DNA of 64,000 nt from Luteibacter aegosomaticola (GTDB lineage Bacteria > Pseudomonadota > Gammaproteobacteria > Xanthomonadales > Rhodanobacteraceae): NCBI RefSeq assembly GCF_023078475.1, contig NZ_CP095741.1, forward strand, positions 4,278,001 to 4,342,000, written 5' to 3'. A model generated the notes under the pieces. That model was not told where the DNA came from. It did not search any database and saw only the letters and a list, made by a program, of their open reading frames with translations. This document shows, piece by piece, positions 33,313 to 42,150 of the stretch (within the stretch, counting starts at the first letter, position 1; each line of letters opens with the position of its first letter). Position numbers and translations under genes: made by a program.

Positions 33313-34077
33313 TTAGTTGGCGCCTTCCTTGTTGCTCCGGCTCACGACTTCGCCGACCGGGACCAGTTGCGCATCACCGACGAACACGTTGGACTGCCAG
33401 CCTGCGAGGGCGACGGCTTCACGCCCCTGCAGGAAACGGCCGACGCTGAAACCGCTGGCACCGTAGGTGGCTACGCCGCCGTTGATGCCGTCGGTCATCT
33501 GCATGCCGGCGACGCCGTCGATGAAGATCGAGCCGCCGAAGTTCACCGCCCACGCGATGTCGTTGTAGGCGCGGTCGAAGCGGTTCTTGGCGCGCGGTGC
33601 GGCGATCTTGTCGGCGTATTTGCCCTTCAGGTCCTGCCAGTACACGTTGGCCTGGGCGAGTTCCTCGGGGCTGACGCGCGCGTAGGCGTCGACGAAGGCC
33701 GGCTCGTAATTCGGGTTGTGCCGTTCGGCGGCGAGCGCCAGCCAGGCAAGGCCGAGGGCGCGGTTCTTCTCGGCGTGGTCGCCGTTGAAGTACATGATGC
33801 CGAGCGCGTACTGCGCGGGCTTGTTCGCCCAGGCGGCGGCATCCTTCAGGCTCTCGCGGGCGGCGCCGTCACGGCCCGACCAGAAGTTCCGGGCGGCATC
33901 GCAATAGTAGTAATCCCCGGGGAGGAAGCGCTCGAGCGACGAGGGGCATTGCTTGAGCGCCTCGCTCACGTCGTGCTTCTGATCCGGTAGCGGTTTCGGC
34001 TTCTCGCCGGCGGCCGCGGCGAATGACGCGGTGGCGCTGGCGAAGGCGGCGAGGAAGAGCAGCGATTTCGAGATCAT
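33313..34077 (-). CDS. Sel1-like repeat exported protein (paralog 2 of 3)
   Basis: 254 residues with a signal peptide (FLAAFASATASFAAAAG). Shares LPGDYYYCDAARNFWSG, DAAAWANKPAQYALGIMYFNGDHAEKNRALGLAWLALAAERHNP and a YW.DLK.KYAD helix with its neighbours. The C-terminal FGGSIFIDGVAGMQMTDGINGGVATYG is its own. Spacing to the next gene is 18 bases, consistent with one operon. Confidence 0.72.
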   Translation of the reverse strand: MISKSLLFLAAFASATASFAAAAGEKPKPLPDQKHDVSEALKQCPSSLERFLPGDYYYCDAARNFWSGRDGAARESLKDAAAWANKPAQYALGIMYFNGDHAEKNRALGLAWLALAAERHNPNYEPAFVDAYARVSPEELAQANVYWQDLKGKYADKIAAPRAKNRFDRAYNDIAWAVNFGGSIFIDGVAGMQMTDGINGGVATYGASGFSVGRFLQGREAVALAGWQSNVFVGDAQLVPVGEVVSRSNKEGAN

Positions 34078-34101
34078 GGGGGCGTCCTTGAACGATGTGG
34101 G

Positions 34102-34878
34102 TTAGCGCGCCGGAGGGGCTTCTGCGAGCTGACCGACGGTGCCGGCGTAAGTCACTGCGCCAACGGTCACGTGGCCTTCCATGCCGTGGAAATAGTCGTC
34201 GCGCATCTTGTCCATCTTCTTGATGAAGGCGAATGCGCGCTGGCCACCGCCCACGCGTGAGCTGTGGACGCCGCCACCGCCCTCGTAGGTGCCAGCCTCA
34301 CCGCCCTGCGGCGAGGTGATCCCGTCCAGGAACACGTCGTTGCCGGCGAAGTCGGCGTCCTTCATGTCTTTCATGCCAGCGTCGTACCGACGCTCCGCGC
34401 GTCGGCCAGCCACGTTATCGGCGTAGTCCTTTTTCATATCGCGCCAGTAGGCGTTGGCCTGCGCGCGCTGCTCGGTATTGAGCTTGGCGAATTCGACCAG
34501 GAATGCGCGCTCGAACACGGCGTCGTGGCGTTCGGCGGAGAGGGCCAGCCAGGCGACGCCGCGGGCGGGATCGCGCACGCCGGTATCGCCGTTGAGGTAC
34601 ATCAGGCCGAGGACGTATTGCGCGGGCTTGCTCGCCCAGCGGGCGGCATCCTGCATGCGCGCTGCCGCGGCTTGCTTGTCGCCACGGGCGAACGCCTGGC
34701 TGCCGGCACAGAAGTAGTACTGACCGGGCAGGAACGTCTCCATGACCGGTGGGCAGTACGCGGGCGCGCCCTTCAGCGCGTCGCTGGACTCGTTCGGGGA
34801 AGCGGGCGCAGCGGCGGCAGCAGCGCTACCGGCGAGGAAGATAAGCGCGGCCGTGGCCATCATGCGACGAATGAACAT
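34102..34878 (-). CDS. Sel1-like repeat exported protein (paralog 3 of 3)
   Basis: 258 residues from the ATG at 34878 (MFIRRMMATAALIF), with GAAAGGAGTCGG before it. A signal peptide is followed by the shared pattern FLPGQYYFCAGSQAFARGDK, DAARWASKPAQYVLGLMYLNGD and GVAWLALSAERHDA. The C-terminal FLDGITSPQGGEAGTYEGGGGVH is specific. Most upstream gene of the three, so the promoter should lie before 34878. Confidence 0.72.
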   Translation of the reverse strand: MFIRRMMATAALIFLAGSAAAAAAPASPNESSDALKGAPAYCPPVMETFLPGQYYFCAGSQAFARGDKQAAAARMQDAARWASKPAQYVLGLMYLNGDTGVRDPARGVAWLALSAERHDAVFERAFLVEFAKLNTEQRAQANAYWRDMKKDYADNVAGRRAERRYDAGMKDMKDADFAGNDVFLDGITSPQGGEAGTYEGGGGVHSSRVGGGQRAFAFIKKMDKMRDDYFHGMEGHVTVGAVTYAGTVGQLAEAPPAR

Positions 34879-35030
34879 CACCGACTCCTTTCTGCATGCC
34901 GGCGCTGTGCCCCGCACCGTGGGGTTCCCGAGGACTATTACAGTACTACCCGGTTCGCTTTAGCGGCGTGAAAATTTGTTTAGGGCCCGTCGTAAACCGC
35001 GCGGTTGTGGCGTTGGTTGACCCTCAGCCT

Positions 35031-35705
35031 TCACCCCTTATCGATCGCCGCGTGCATGCGACGGATGACATCGGCGTAATCGGGGGCCGTGAAGATGGCC
35101 GAGCCGGCGACGAACGTATCTGCACCTGCGGCGGCGATCTGGCCGATGTTGTCGGCGTTCACGCCACCATCCACCTCGAGGCGGATCTTGCGGCCGCTGG
35201 CGTCGATGCGCTCGCGGACATGGCGGATCTTGTCCAGCGCGCCGGGGATGAACTTCTGGCCGCCAAAGCCCGGGTTCACCGACATGATCAGCACCATGTC
35301 GATCTTGTCGAGCACGTAATCGAGCCAGTTGAGCGGCGTGGCCGGGTTGAACACCAGGCCGGCTTCGCAGCCTTCGCCCTGGATCAGCTGGATGGTGCGA
35401 TCGACATGCTCGCTGGCTTCCGGGTGGAAGCTGATGCTGCGCGCGCCAGCCTTGGCGAAATCGGGAACGATGCGGTCGACCGGCTTCACCATAAGGTGCA
35501 CGTCGATGTGCTCGGTGATGCCGTAATCACGCAGCGCCTTCAACACCATCGGGCCGATGGTGAGGTTGGGCACGTAGTGGTTATCCATGACGTCGAAATG
35601 CACCCACTGCGCACCGGCGTCGAGCACCTTGCGCGTGTCCTCACCCAGGCGGGCGAAATCCGCCGAGAGGATGGAGGGGGCGATGACGGGAGACTGCTTG
35701 GCCAT
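35031..35705 (-). CDS. rpe: Ribulose-phosphate 3-epimerase
   Basis: 224 residues from the ATG at 35705. It interconverts ribulose 5-phosphate and xylulose 5-phosphate in the pentose phosphate pathway. TIM-barrel motifs: [16 protein letters not shown], the metal site [36 protein letters not shown] and the end [26 protein letters not shown]. Single gene here, with a REP pair right at its 5' side. Confidence 0.96.
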   Translation of the reverse strand: MAKQSPVIAPSILSADFARLGEDTRKVLDAGAQWVHFDVMDNHYVPNLTIGPMVLKALRDYGITEHIDVHLMVKPVDRIVPDFAKAGARSISFHPEASEHVDRTIQLIQGEGCEAGLVFNPATPLNWLDYVLDKIDMVLIMSVNPGFGGQKFIPGALDKIRHVRERIDASGRKIRLEVDGGVNADNIGQIAAAGADTFVAGSAIFTAPDYADVIRRMHAAIDKG

Positions 35706-35732
35706 GGTCGTTACCCTAATGAAGAAAGCTTG

Positions 35733-35827
35733 GTAGGAGCCCACCCTGTGGGCGACATCTTTCGCCTCACCGCCGGCGGCCCTGTGACGTAACCGCGAAC
35801 GGCGTCGCCCACAGGGTGGGCTCCTAC
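35733..35827. repeat. REP family A inverted pair (95 bp)
   Basis: Two perfect arms, between djlA and rpe and 27 bases upstream of the rpe start. Confidence 0.95.
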
Positions 35828-35878
35828 CGGGCGGGGTTCGCGTTGTATCGGGGCATCATACCGATGCCCGTGTTGGCA

Positions 35879-36691
35879 TTACTTGAAGCCCCGTTCTGCC
35901 TTGATCCGTTCGTAGGCCGCGTTGATTTCGCTCGCGCGGGCTTCGGCGCGGCGGCGCATGTCTTCGGGCAGGTCGCCGAGGCGGTCGGGGTGGTGTTCGG
36001 AAATGAGCTTGCGGTAGGCGCGTTTGATGGCGCGCTCGTCGGTATCGCGCTGGATGCCGAGCACGGCGTAGGGATCCGGGCCCTGGGTGTTCCGCTGCGG
36101 GGGCACGTAGCCGCCGCGACCGCCACCACCGCCGTAGGCGCGGCCCTGGCCGGCGTTACCGTTCCAGGCGTAGCCCTTCATGGCCATGAGGGCCATGAGC
36201 TCCATGTCGCTCACCCGCAGGGCGAACGCCAGCTGGCGCAGGATGGCCATCTTCTCGGGCGAGGGCGTGCCTTCGGCGAGCACGGTTTCGATCACCACAT
36301 CGATCACCGGGAACGCGTGGTCACGGCGGTGGCCCACCCACTGGCGCAGGTCGTCGATGACCTCGGTGGCGTTGAATTCGGGCTGCTTGCCCTGGTTGAA
36401 GGCATCGATGGCGCGGGCGCGATCGTCCTGGTCCAGGTTCATGCGCACCATGAGGCGCTCGGCGATGGCGATTTCCGCTTCGGAAACCCGGCCATCGGCC
36501 TTGGCCACAGCGCCGATCAGGGCGAACAGCGGGGCGATGTAGCCGCCCTGCGCCGGCGCGCGGCGGCGCTGCGATTGCTGGCGGCTGGCATCGAACATGA
36601 AGCCGATCGCGCCGCCGATGAGGGCGCCGAGGAGATTGTGGGTAAGCCACATGCCCAGGACGGCGCCGATAAGAATGCCGGTGAAATTCAT
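35879..36691 (-). CDS. djlA: DnaJ-like membrane co-chaperone DjlA
   Basis: 270 residues from the ATG at 36691, which overlaps the preceding stop as ATGA. An N-terminal membrane anchor with the GxxxG-rich helix (GILIGAVLGMWLTHNLLGALIGGAIGFMF, shortened here) is followed by a TerB-like middle domain (about 50-180), a Gly-rich linker and a C-terminal J domain with the HPD motif (LISEHHPDRLG). It stimulates DnaK at the inner membrane. Order and length match DjlA. Confidence 0.93.
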   Translation of the reverse strand: MNFTGILIGAVLGMWLTHNLLGALIGGAIGFMFDASRQQSQRRRAPAQGGYIAPLFALIGAVAKADGRVSEAEIAIAERLMVRMNLDQDDRARAIDAFNQGKQPEFNATEVIDDLRQWVGHRRDHAFPVIDVVIETVLAEGTPSPEKMAILRQLAFALRVSDMELMALMAMKGYAWNGNAGQGRAYGGGGGRGGYVPPQRNTQGPDPYAVLGIQRDTDERAIKRAYRKLISEHHPDRLGDLPEDMRRRAEARASEINAAYERIKAERGFK

Positions 36692-36999
36692 GGAGCGCCC
36701 TTGGAGGGGGTCTGGGCGGCGAACCACTGGGAAAGCTGGTCGATATCCGCTTCGGAAAGGGGACCGGCCATGGCGCGCATCACGGGGTTGTCCCGGTGGC
36801 CATCGCGGTACTGGTGGAGCGCGGCGCGCAGGTAAACCGCCTTCTGCCCGGCGAGGTTAGGGGCATCGGCGTTGATCGCGATGCCGTTTTCGCCATGGCA
36901 GGCCGCGCACATGCCCAACCGCACCGGTTTCGCGGGCGGGGCAGCGAGTACAGGGGTGGTCAAGGCCAGGGCGAGTGCCGCGGTCGTCAGTTTACGCAT
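36688..36999 (-). CDS. Small c-type cytochrome
   Basis: 103 residues from the ATG at 36999. A signal peptide (ALALALTTPVLA) precedes one haem site CAACH and a distal Met (AMAGPLSEADID). It is a class I monohaem cytochrome of the cytochrome c553/c4 half type, exported to the periplasm as an electron carrier. It overlaps djlA by four bases, an unusual but common-looking coupling. Confidence 0.85.
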   Translation of the reverse strand: MRKLTTAALALALTTPVLAAPPAKPVRLGMCAACHGENGIAINADAPNLAGQKAVYLRAALHQYRDGHRDNPVMRAMAGPLSEADIDQLSQWFAAQTPSKGAP

Positions 37000-37059
37000 G
37001 GCAAAGTTGTGGGGGCTGTCGCCGCAAATTCTAGCAGGTGCCCGCAACCCACCCGCGCC

Positions 37060-37224
37060 GCAGGCGCCCACCCCGTGCGCGACATCTTTCCCACCCCCGC
37101 CGTAGGAGCCCACCCTGTGGGCGACATCTTTCGCGAAATAACCACAGGATCGCCGAGACCAAGCTCCAAACGGCGGCCATGCGGCGTTTTCGCGAAAGGC
37201 GTCGCCCACAGGGTGGGCTCCTAC
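37060..37224. repeat. REP family A cluster
   Basis: A degenerate single copy at 37060-37083 (GCAGGCGCCCACCCCGTGCGCGAC), then an inverted pair 37102-37224 (123 bp, longer centre). The rest of the 37000-37304 gap is the purC leader. Confidence 0.9.
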
Positions 37225-37304
37225 GGGGGGTGCGGGGCGCCGCTGGGCCGGTACAATTAACAGGATTCCTGTTGTTCCCGCCTTTTGCCTCTGGAGCTCC
37301 GCCC

Positions 37305-38204
37305 GTGCCCACCACCTTGAGCCAATCCGACCTGCCTGGCCTGGAACTCATCCATCGCGGCAAGGTGCGCGATGTGTACGCCCTGCCCGGCAACCGCCTG
37401 CTCATGGTGGCGACCGACCGCCTTTCGGCTTTCGACTCGGTGCTGCCCAACCCGATCCCGGGCAAGGGTGAGATGCTCTGCCAGATCTCGAACTTCTGGT
37501 TCGAGAAGACCCAGCACCTGATCCCGAACCACCTGACCGGTGAAGACGTGGCCTCGGTGCTCCCGGCCGGCGTGGACGTGGCCCTGTACGCCAAGCGCGC
37601 GGTGATTACGAAGCGTCTCAAGCCGGTCCCGGTCGAGGCGATCGCCCGCGGTTACATCATTGGCTCGGGCTGGAAGGACTACCAGGCCACCGGCGCCATC
37701 TGCGGGATCACCCTGCCGCCGGGCCTGCAGCAGGCCGAGCAGCTGCCGGAGCCGATCTTCACCCCGTCGACCAAGGCCGCCGTGGGCGACCACGACGAGA
37801 ACGTGAGCTTCGATGCCGTGGTGGCTGCCGTGGGCGAGGAGATGGCCAACGCCGTCCGCGACGCCACGCTGAAGATCTACCAGTTCGCCGCCGAGTACGC
37901 CGCCACGCGCGGGATCATCATTGCCGACACCAAGTTTGAATTCGGCACGGATGAAGACGGCACGCTCTACATCATGGATGAGATGCTCACCCCGGATTCC
38001 TCGCGTTTCTGGCCGGCGGAGACCTACAAGGTCGGCACCAGCCCCGACAGCTACGACAAGCAGTTCGTGCGCGATTACCTGCTGAACGTGGCCCACTGGA
38101 ACAAGGAGCCGCCGGCGCCGTCCGTGCCCGACGACGTGATCGCCGGCACCGCCGCGAAGTATGCTGAGGCCCTGGACAAGCTGGCCGGCATCCGCGTCGA
38201 CTAA
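37305..38204 (+). CDS. purC: Phosphoribosylaminoimidazole-succinocarboxamide synthase
   Basis: 299 residues from the GTG at 37305, with GGAG 9 bases before it; the frame is open further upstream but that part is REP DNA. It joins aspartate to CAIR in purine synthesis. Motifs: [62 protein letters not shown] and [16 protein letters not shown]. The length fits the bacterial/yeast-like monofunctional form. Confidence 0.96.
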   Translation: MPTTLSQSDLPGLELIHRGKVRDVYALPGNRLLMVATDRLSAFDSVLPNPIPGKGEMLCQISNFWFEKTQHLIPNHLTGEDVASVLPAGVDVALYAKRAVITKRLKPVPVEAIARGYIIGSGWKDYQATGAICGITLPPGLQQAEQLPEPIFTPSTKAAVGDHDENVSFDAVVAAVGEEMANAVRDATLKIYQFAAEYAATRGIIIADTKFEFGTDEDGTLYIMDEMLTPDSSRFWPAETYKVGTSPDSYDKQFVRDYLLNVAHWNKEPPAPSVPDDVIAGTAAKYAEALDKLAGIRVD

Positions 38205-38237
38205 GCCGGTTCCTGGCGCCCACGGGGAGGAGGCACC

Positions 38238-38705
38238 ATGCGTGATGCGGCAACGTGGTTCGGCAACTACAGCCAGGACCACCAAAACCCGACCAACCGC
38301 CTGATCCACTGGATCTGCGTGCCGGCGATCACCTGGACGGTGGTCGCCCTGGTCTGGCTGATCCCGGTGCCCGCCTTCCTCGGCAAGCCCGGCCTGTGGG
38401 CTGTGCTGGCGATGTTCCTGGCCTTCTGCTTCTACTACTACCGCCTCTCGCGGAAGATCGGCCTGGCCATGGCGGCCGCGTTCGCCGCCCTGGCCTTCCT
38501 CACCGATACGCTCTACCACGGCCTGGGCGCCAGCGGCCTGCTCTACCTGGCCATCGGCGTGTTCGTGGCCGCGTGGGTCGGCCAGTTCATCGGCCACAAG
38601 ATCGAAGGCCGCCGGCCGTCGTTCTTCACCGACCTGCAGTACCTGCTGATCGGCCCGGCGTGGCTGATGAGCAAGGCCCTGCGCCGCGCGGGCGTGGACT
38701 ACTAA
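38238..38705 (+). CDS. Mpo1-like (DUF962) membrane protein
   Basis: 155 residues with four hydrophobic helices and the family's conserved histidines: NYSQDHQNPTNRLIHWICVP, TLYHG and GQFIGHKIEGRRPSFF. The yeast relative Mpo1 is an Fe(II) dioxygenase that alpha-oxidises 2-hydroxy fatty acids; the same activity in the inner membrane is likely here. It follows purC by 33 bases and precedes another membrane gene by two. Confidence 0.85.
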   Translation: MRDAATWFGNYSQDHQNPTNRLIHWICVPAITWTVVALVWLIPVPAFLGKPGLWAVLAMFLAFCFYYYRLSRKIGLAMAAAFAALAFLTDTLYHGLGASGLLYLAIGVFVAAWVGQFIGHKIEGRRPSFFTDLQYLLIGPAWLMSKALRRAGVDY

Positions 38706-38707
38706 GC

Positions 38708-39115
38708 GTGCAGACACTCCTGACGCTGTTCTCTGCCGCCATCTGGTGGGTCATCTATTCCAGCGCTGCCGCCGTCGTGCCGGCCGTCATCGTGTTCTTC
38801 GTGCTGCGCTGGCTGGAAAAGACCTCGGTCGTCTTCAACCGGGCCTATTTCGCCAGCCTGCTCTGGGCCCTGCTCGCGGTGCTCAGCGGCGGCCTCGTGA
38901 TCGCCGCCCAGCACGGCCAGGCCGCCGGCGAGTCGGTCTTCGTCCTACCCTGGATGCGCGCCGCCCTGGTCGTCGACATGCTAATCGGCGCCTTCCTGAT
39001 CTGGCGCCTCGTCCCCCGCACCGACGCCCGCCGGGTCAAACCCACCAGCGCCTGCATGGCCGTCGCCATGGTGATGGTCGTAGCCCTGGTCGTCGGCACC
39101 ACGATCCACCGCTAA
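38708..39115 (+). CDS. Membrane protein, unknown function
   Basis: 135 residues from the GTG at 38708, two bases after the previous stop. Four hydrophobic helices (VIYSSAAAVVPAVIVFFVL, YFASLLWALLAVLSGGLVI, MRAALVVDMLIGAFLIW, CMAVAMVMVVALVVGTTI). No family recognised. Its position suggests it works with, or is merely co-expressed with, the Mpo1-like protein. Confidence 0.6.
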   Translation: MQTLLTLFSAAIWWVIYSSAAAVVPAVIVFFVLRWLEKTSVVFNRAYFASLLWALLAVLSGGLVIAAQHGQAAGESVFVLPWMRAALVVDMLIGAFLIWRLVPRTDARRVKPTSACMAVAMVMVVALVVGTTIHR

Positions 39116-39116
39116 C

Positions 39117-39301
39117 TCGCGGCCCCCGCATCGCACGGCCCCTGCACCACGACCGCGCCGCCCCTGCATCGCAACCGCGCCGCCCTCTGCATCACGACCT
39201 CACGGCCCCTGCATCGCAACCGCGCGTCCTCTGCATCGCGACCGCACGGCCCCTGCATCACGACCTCACGGCCTCTGCATCACGACCTCACGGCCTCTGC
39301 C
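39117..39301. repeat. Minisatellite, about 22-bp unit, 8-9 copies
   Basis: Units of the form CACGGCCCCTGCATCACGACCT repeat in a row with small changes (CGCAACCG, CGCGACCG, TCTGC variants). It directly abuts the REP pair that follows. Confidence 0.88.
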
Positions 39302-39302
39302 T

Positions 39303-39397
39303 GTAGGAGCCCACCCTGTGGGCGACGCCTTTCGCGATAACGCCACAGGGCCTGTAGCGGTGGGGCGAAAGATGTCGCCCACAGGGTGGGCTCCTAC
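39303..39397. repeat. REP family A inverted pair (95 bp)
   Basis: Two perfect arms, immediately after the minisatellite. Confidence 0.95.
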
Positions 39398-39461
39398 GGG
39401 CGCGGGGGCGAACGGCGAGCGCGCGATAGGCCTGTGCTATCGGATTGATCCATACGATCAG

Positions 39462-39503
39462 TTGGACTTGACCCCCACCATCCCCATAATGAGAGTCATT
39501 CTT
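39462..39503 (+). promoter_or_regulatory. Promoter with Fur-like box for the DUF2061 gene
   Basis: A -35-like TTGGAC (39462-39467) and -10 CATAAT (39485-39490) are 17 bases apart. The 19-base CATAATGAGAGTCATTCTT (39485-39503) matches the Fur consensus GATAATGATAATCATTATC at 14 of 19 positions and covers the -10, the usual position for iron-dependent repression. Confidence 0.5.
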
Positions 39504-39519
39504 ATTAGAGGACGCGGCC

Positions 39520-39702
39520 ATGGCCCGCAAGATCAAGTTCGCGGCGACGCATTTCAGCATCGCCTTCTCCATGAGTTACGCGGCCAACCAGAACGTGGCG
39601 CTCAGCGCCCTGATCGGCGTGGCCGAGCCGCTGGCGTTCGCCTTCGGCCGTTCGGTCGTCAGCGAAGCCCGCAACGGCCTAGCGCTGGCTCCCGCCGCCT
39701 GA
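39520..39702 (+). CDS. DUF2061 small membrane protein
   Basis: 60 residues with two hydrophobic stretches, in the DUF2061 pattern (KFAATHFSIAFSMSYA, LIGVAEPLAFAFG). GAGGA lies before the ATG. The family is small and membrane-bound, without a known activity. A probable Fur box upstream suggests it is made when iron is scarce. Its last eight codons overlap the end of the glycosidase gene on the other strand. Confidence 0.8.
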   Translation: MARKIKFAATHFSIAFSMSYAANQNVALSALIGVAEPLAFAFGRSVVSEARNGLALAPAA

Positions 39703-41898
39703 TCCACCGCCGACCCGCGCGTTCGTCTCTGTCACCGCGCGGGTGAATCCTTCGAACGGGATGTCGGTAATGCCGACCAGCCCGATGTGCGAGTTTTCGC
39801 CATCCAGGATGCGGCCGGTCACCGGCTGGTCGACGTACTGGAACCAGTGGGTGCCGACAACGACGCCCGATGCCGCCGCGGCATCGACGAAGCGCGTGTA
39901 GGCCTTGCCCCGCTCCTCCTCGCTCGCCACCGCCGCCACGCCATTGCCGAACGGCCCACGGTCGCTCGAGCCGAAATGGAACTCGGTGATCATCACCGGC
40001 TTGTCCCACTTCTTGAACTCCGCCACGTCGAAGCCGTGTTCCGGCAGGTCGGTGTAGGTGTTGATACTGGTGACGTCGGTGTACTTCGCGCTCATCTCTT
40101 CCACTTCGGGCGTGCGCACCGCGAGGCGGCCGCCGAGGAAGAGATGGTGCGGGTCGGCTTTCTTCAGCGTCCGCGCGACGGTGTTGAAGTACTGGCCGGC
40201 GAAGAGTTTGAGGAAAGCGATGTAGTCCGCGGCGACAGCGGGGTGGGCTTCGCTCGGGTCCGGTGCCTTGAAGCCGCTGGCTTCGAGTTGCTTCCAGTCA
40301 GTGAGGTTGTTGAGGCCCCATGCCTTGGCGAAGGTGGCCGCATCGCCGTGAGTCTTTTTCAGAGACGCAATGAAGGCCTGTTTCGCCGGGCTTTGTGGGC
40401 CTTGGGCGAGCGAGCCGACGGCGAGTGCCCAGCGGCCTTGTGGGCCCTGCCCTGCCCACGCGAGTTCGTTATCGGCGAAGTAGCCGAGGAGCCAGGGATC
40501 GTTGGCTTTGTCCTTCGTCGCGTTGGCCACCGCTTGCTGCGTCGCCTTTTCGAAACGCGGGTCGAACGGATCCGGCATACGGCCCCAGTAGTCGTAGCCC
40601 GTGCTCACCGTATTGAAATCGCCGTGGATCAGGATGGGCACGGTGTAAGCCATGCGTTTGTCATCGGCGAAACCGGGATCGCTCCAGTTACCGAGCGTGT
40701 TGAAACGCCAGGCCTTCAATCGATCAAGCGTGCGCCTGCGCCATGCGTTGTCGTAGTTGTTGCCGAGCGTGCGCGCCACGTTGTTCGCATATACATCCCA
40801 CCAGCGCCCGTGATTCATACCGTTATCGCGCTGCGAACCGTTATCGCTGCGGCTGTCGCTGGTGCCACCGAATGGGCCGTTTGCGCCGCTCGTATCAGCG
40901 AACATGAATTCCCTGCCCTGCACATAGGCGCGGCCATCCGTGTGATTCACGGCATTCACGCCGAGCGAGAAAAACGCGTGCCCCTCGGGCGATACCAGCC
41001 ACCAGCGCTCACCCTGCTTCTGCACACGGAAAAACCCGGAAGCCTGCATCGCTGGCAAATCCGTCCGCCCACCAAACCGATCAAGCCCGGCAGCCTTGCC
41101 GCCCGACTCACCGCTCGTTGCAGGAGCGCCCTTGGGCGCGATCGCCCGCGCCTTCAAAGCCTCATCGGAATCAATCTTCTCCGGCCACGACCCACGCGTG
41201 AACTGTCCATACTTATCGACGATGCCGGTATAAGCGGCCTTCAAGTCCGCATCACCCGCCACTGCATCAACGCTTCCGAACAACACCGTCTGCGCCGCGC
41301 CCGGCTGCGGCATGGAAAGCGTCACGCCCGTGACCTTCGCCGGATCGATCGCACCCTCGGTGAAGGTCGCCACGATACGCTTCACCTTCCCATCGTCAAA
41401 CGGCATGGGCGGCCCGACCTGCATGCCGAACGCACGAGGCGAGGTCGCGCTGAGCGGCACCGACAGCACCTGCGGTGGCCCCGGCGGCAAACCCACCGTC
41501 GCCTTCAAATGTTTCTCTCCGGAAGCCACATCGACGATGAGCGTCACCGGCCAGGGCATGCCGTTCTGCACCGTAAGCCGCAGCGTGCCGTTGGCCGGCC
41601 AGGCCCACGCACACTGCTCCTTCGCTGCTCCCGCGGGAGCGCGGCTGCCAGCACCAGCACCGGCATTAGAACCAGACCCAGTACCAGAACCTGGCGCAAG
41701 CGTGATCGCTGGCGCAGCGGCCGGTTGAAAAGTAACCGCCACCAACTCGCTCCCATCCGCGGCCTTGCGCACCGTCGGATCGAGCGAAGCGTTGGCCGGC
41801 GTGATCCGCACGGCCGGCGTGGGATGGGCAAGATCAATCGCCGCGGCATGGGCACCGCAGGCAACGCTGGAAAGCAGCAGGCAGAGTGTCAGGCGCAT
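39679..41898 (-). CDS. Agarase-like glycoside hydrolase (GH-A clan)
   Basis: 739 residues from the ATG at 41898 (MRLTLCLLLSSVACGAHA signal). A beta-sandwich-like first part (to about 290) precedes a TIM barrel with HAFFSLGVNAVNHTDGRAY, RTLGNNYDNAWRRRTLDRL, the acid/base Glu in YFADNELAWAG and the nucleophile Glu in PVMITEFHFGSSDRG. This is the arrangement of GH50/GH86-type agarases and related beta-galactosidases acting on galactans. The true substrate could be a plant or algal galactan. A family B REP variant (41120-41142) lies inside the frame near residue 257. The Ala/Gly-rich stretch about residues 75-95 looks like a linker. Confidence 0.75.
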   Translation of the reverse strand: MRLTLCLLLSSVACGAHAAAIDLAHPTPAVRITPANASLDPTVRKAADGSELVAVTFQPAAAPAITLAPGSGTGSGSNAGAGAGSRAPAGAAKEQCAWAWPANGTLRLTVQNGMPWPVTLIVDVASGEKHLKATVGLPPGPPQVLSVPLSATSPRAFGMQVGPPMPFDDGKVKRIVATFTEGAIDPAKVTGVTLSMPQPGAAQTVLFGSVDAVAGDADLKAAYTGIVDKYGQFTRGSWPEKIDSDEALKARAIAPKGAPATSGESGGKAAGLDRFGGRTDLPAMQASGFFRVQKQGERWWLVSPEGHAFFSLGVNAVNHTDGRAYVQGREFMFADTSGANGPFGGTSDSRSDNGSQRDNGMNHGRWWDVYANNVARTLGNNYDNAWRRRTLDRLKAWRFNTLGNWSDPGFADDKRMAYTVPILIHGDFNTVSTGYDYWGRMPDPFDPRFEKATQQAVANATKDKANDPWLLGYFADNELAWAGQGPQGRWALAVGSLAQGPQSPAKQAFIASLKKTHGDAATFAKAWGLNNLTDWKQLEASGFKAPDPSEAHPAVAADYIAFLKLFAGQYFNTVARTLKKADPHHLFLGGRLAVRTPEVEEMSAKYTDVTSINTYTDLPEHGFDVAEFKKWDKPVMITEFHFGSSDRGPFGNGVAAVASEEERGKAYTRFVDAAAASGVVVGTHWFQYVDQPVTGRILDGENSHIGLVGITDIPFEGFTRAVTETNARVGGGSGGGSQR
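41120..41142 (+). repeat. REP family B variant inside the agarase-like gene
   Basis: GCAGGAGCGCCCTTGGGCGCGAT differs from the family B unit at three places; the two palindrome changes compensate (GCGCCC/GGGCGC), so the hairpin is kept while coding is not broken (minus strand reads IAPKGAPA). Confidence 0.7.
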
Positions 41899-41923
41899 CC
41901 CCCAAGCCTGCCATCCCAAACGT

Positions 41924-42012
41924 GAACGCGACACCCACCCACAACGGGAACGCGCCCCCTCCACAACGGGAACGCGACGCCCACCCACAACGGGAACGCG
42001 ACACCCACTCGA
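41924..42012. repeat. Short tandem repeat, about 24-bp unit, four copies
   Basis: GAACGCGACRCCCACCCACAACGG repeats with variants just upstream of the glycosidase start and just before a REP pair. Confidence 0.85.
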
Positions 42013-42018
42013 CCCTCC

Positions 42019-42140
42019 GTAGGAGCCCACCCTGTGGGCGACATCTTTCGCCTCAGGCCACAAGGTCTTGGGGATCAGATCGAGAGCTCTATTTCCCGAG
42101 CGTTGTCGCGAACGGCGTCGCCCACAGGGTGGGCTCCTAC
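42019..42140. repeat. REP family A inverted pair (122 bp)
   Basis: Perfect arms with an enlarged, diverged centre (GGATCAGATCGAGAGCTC). Confidence 0.93.
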
Positions 42141-42150
42141 ATGGCGCGGG

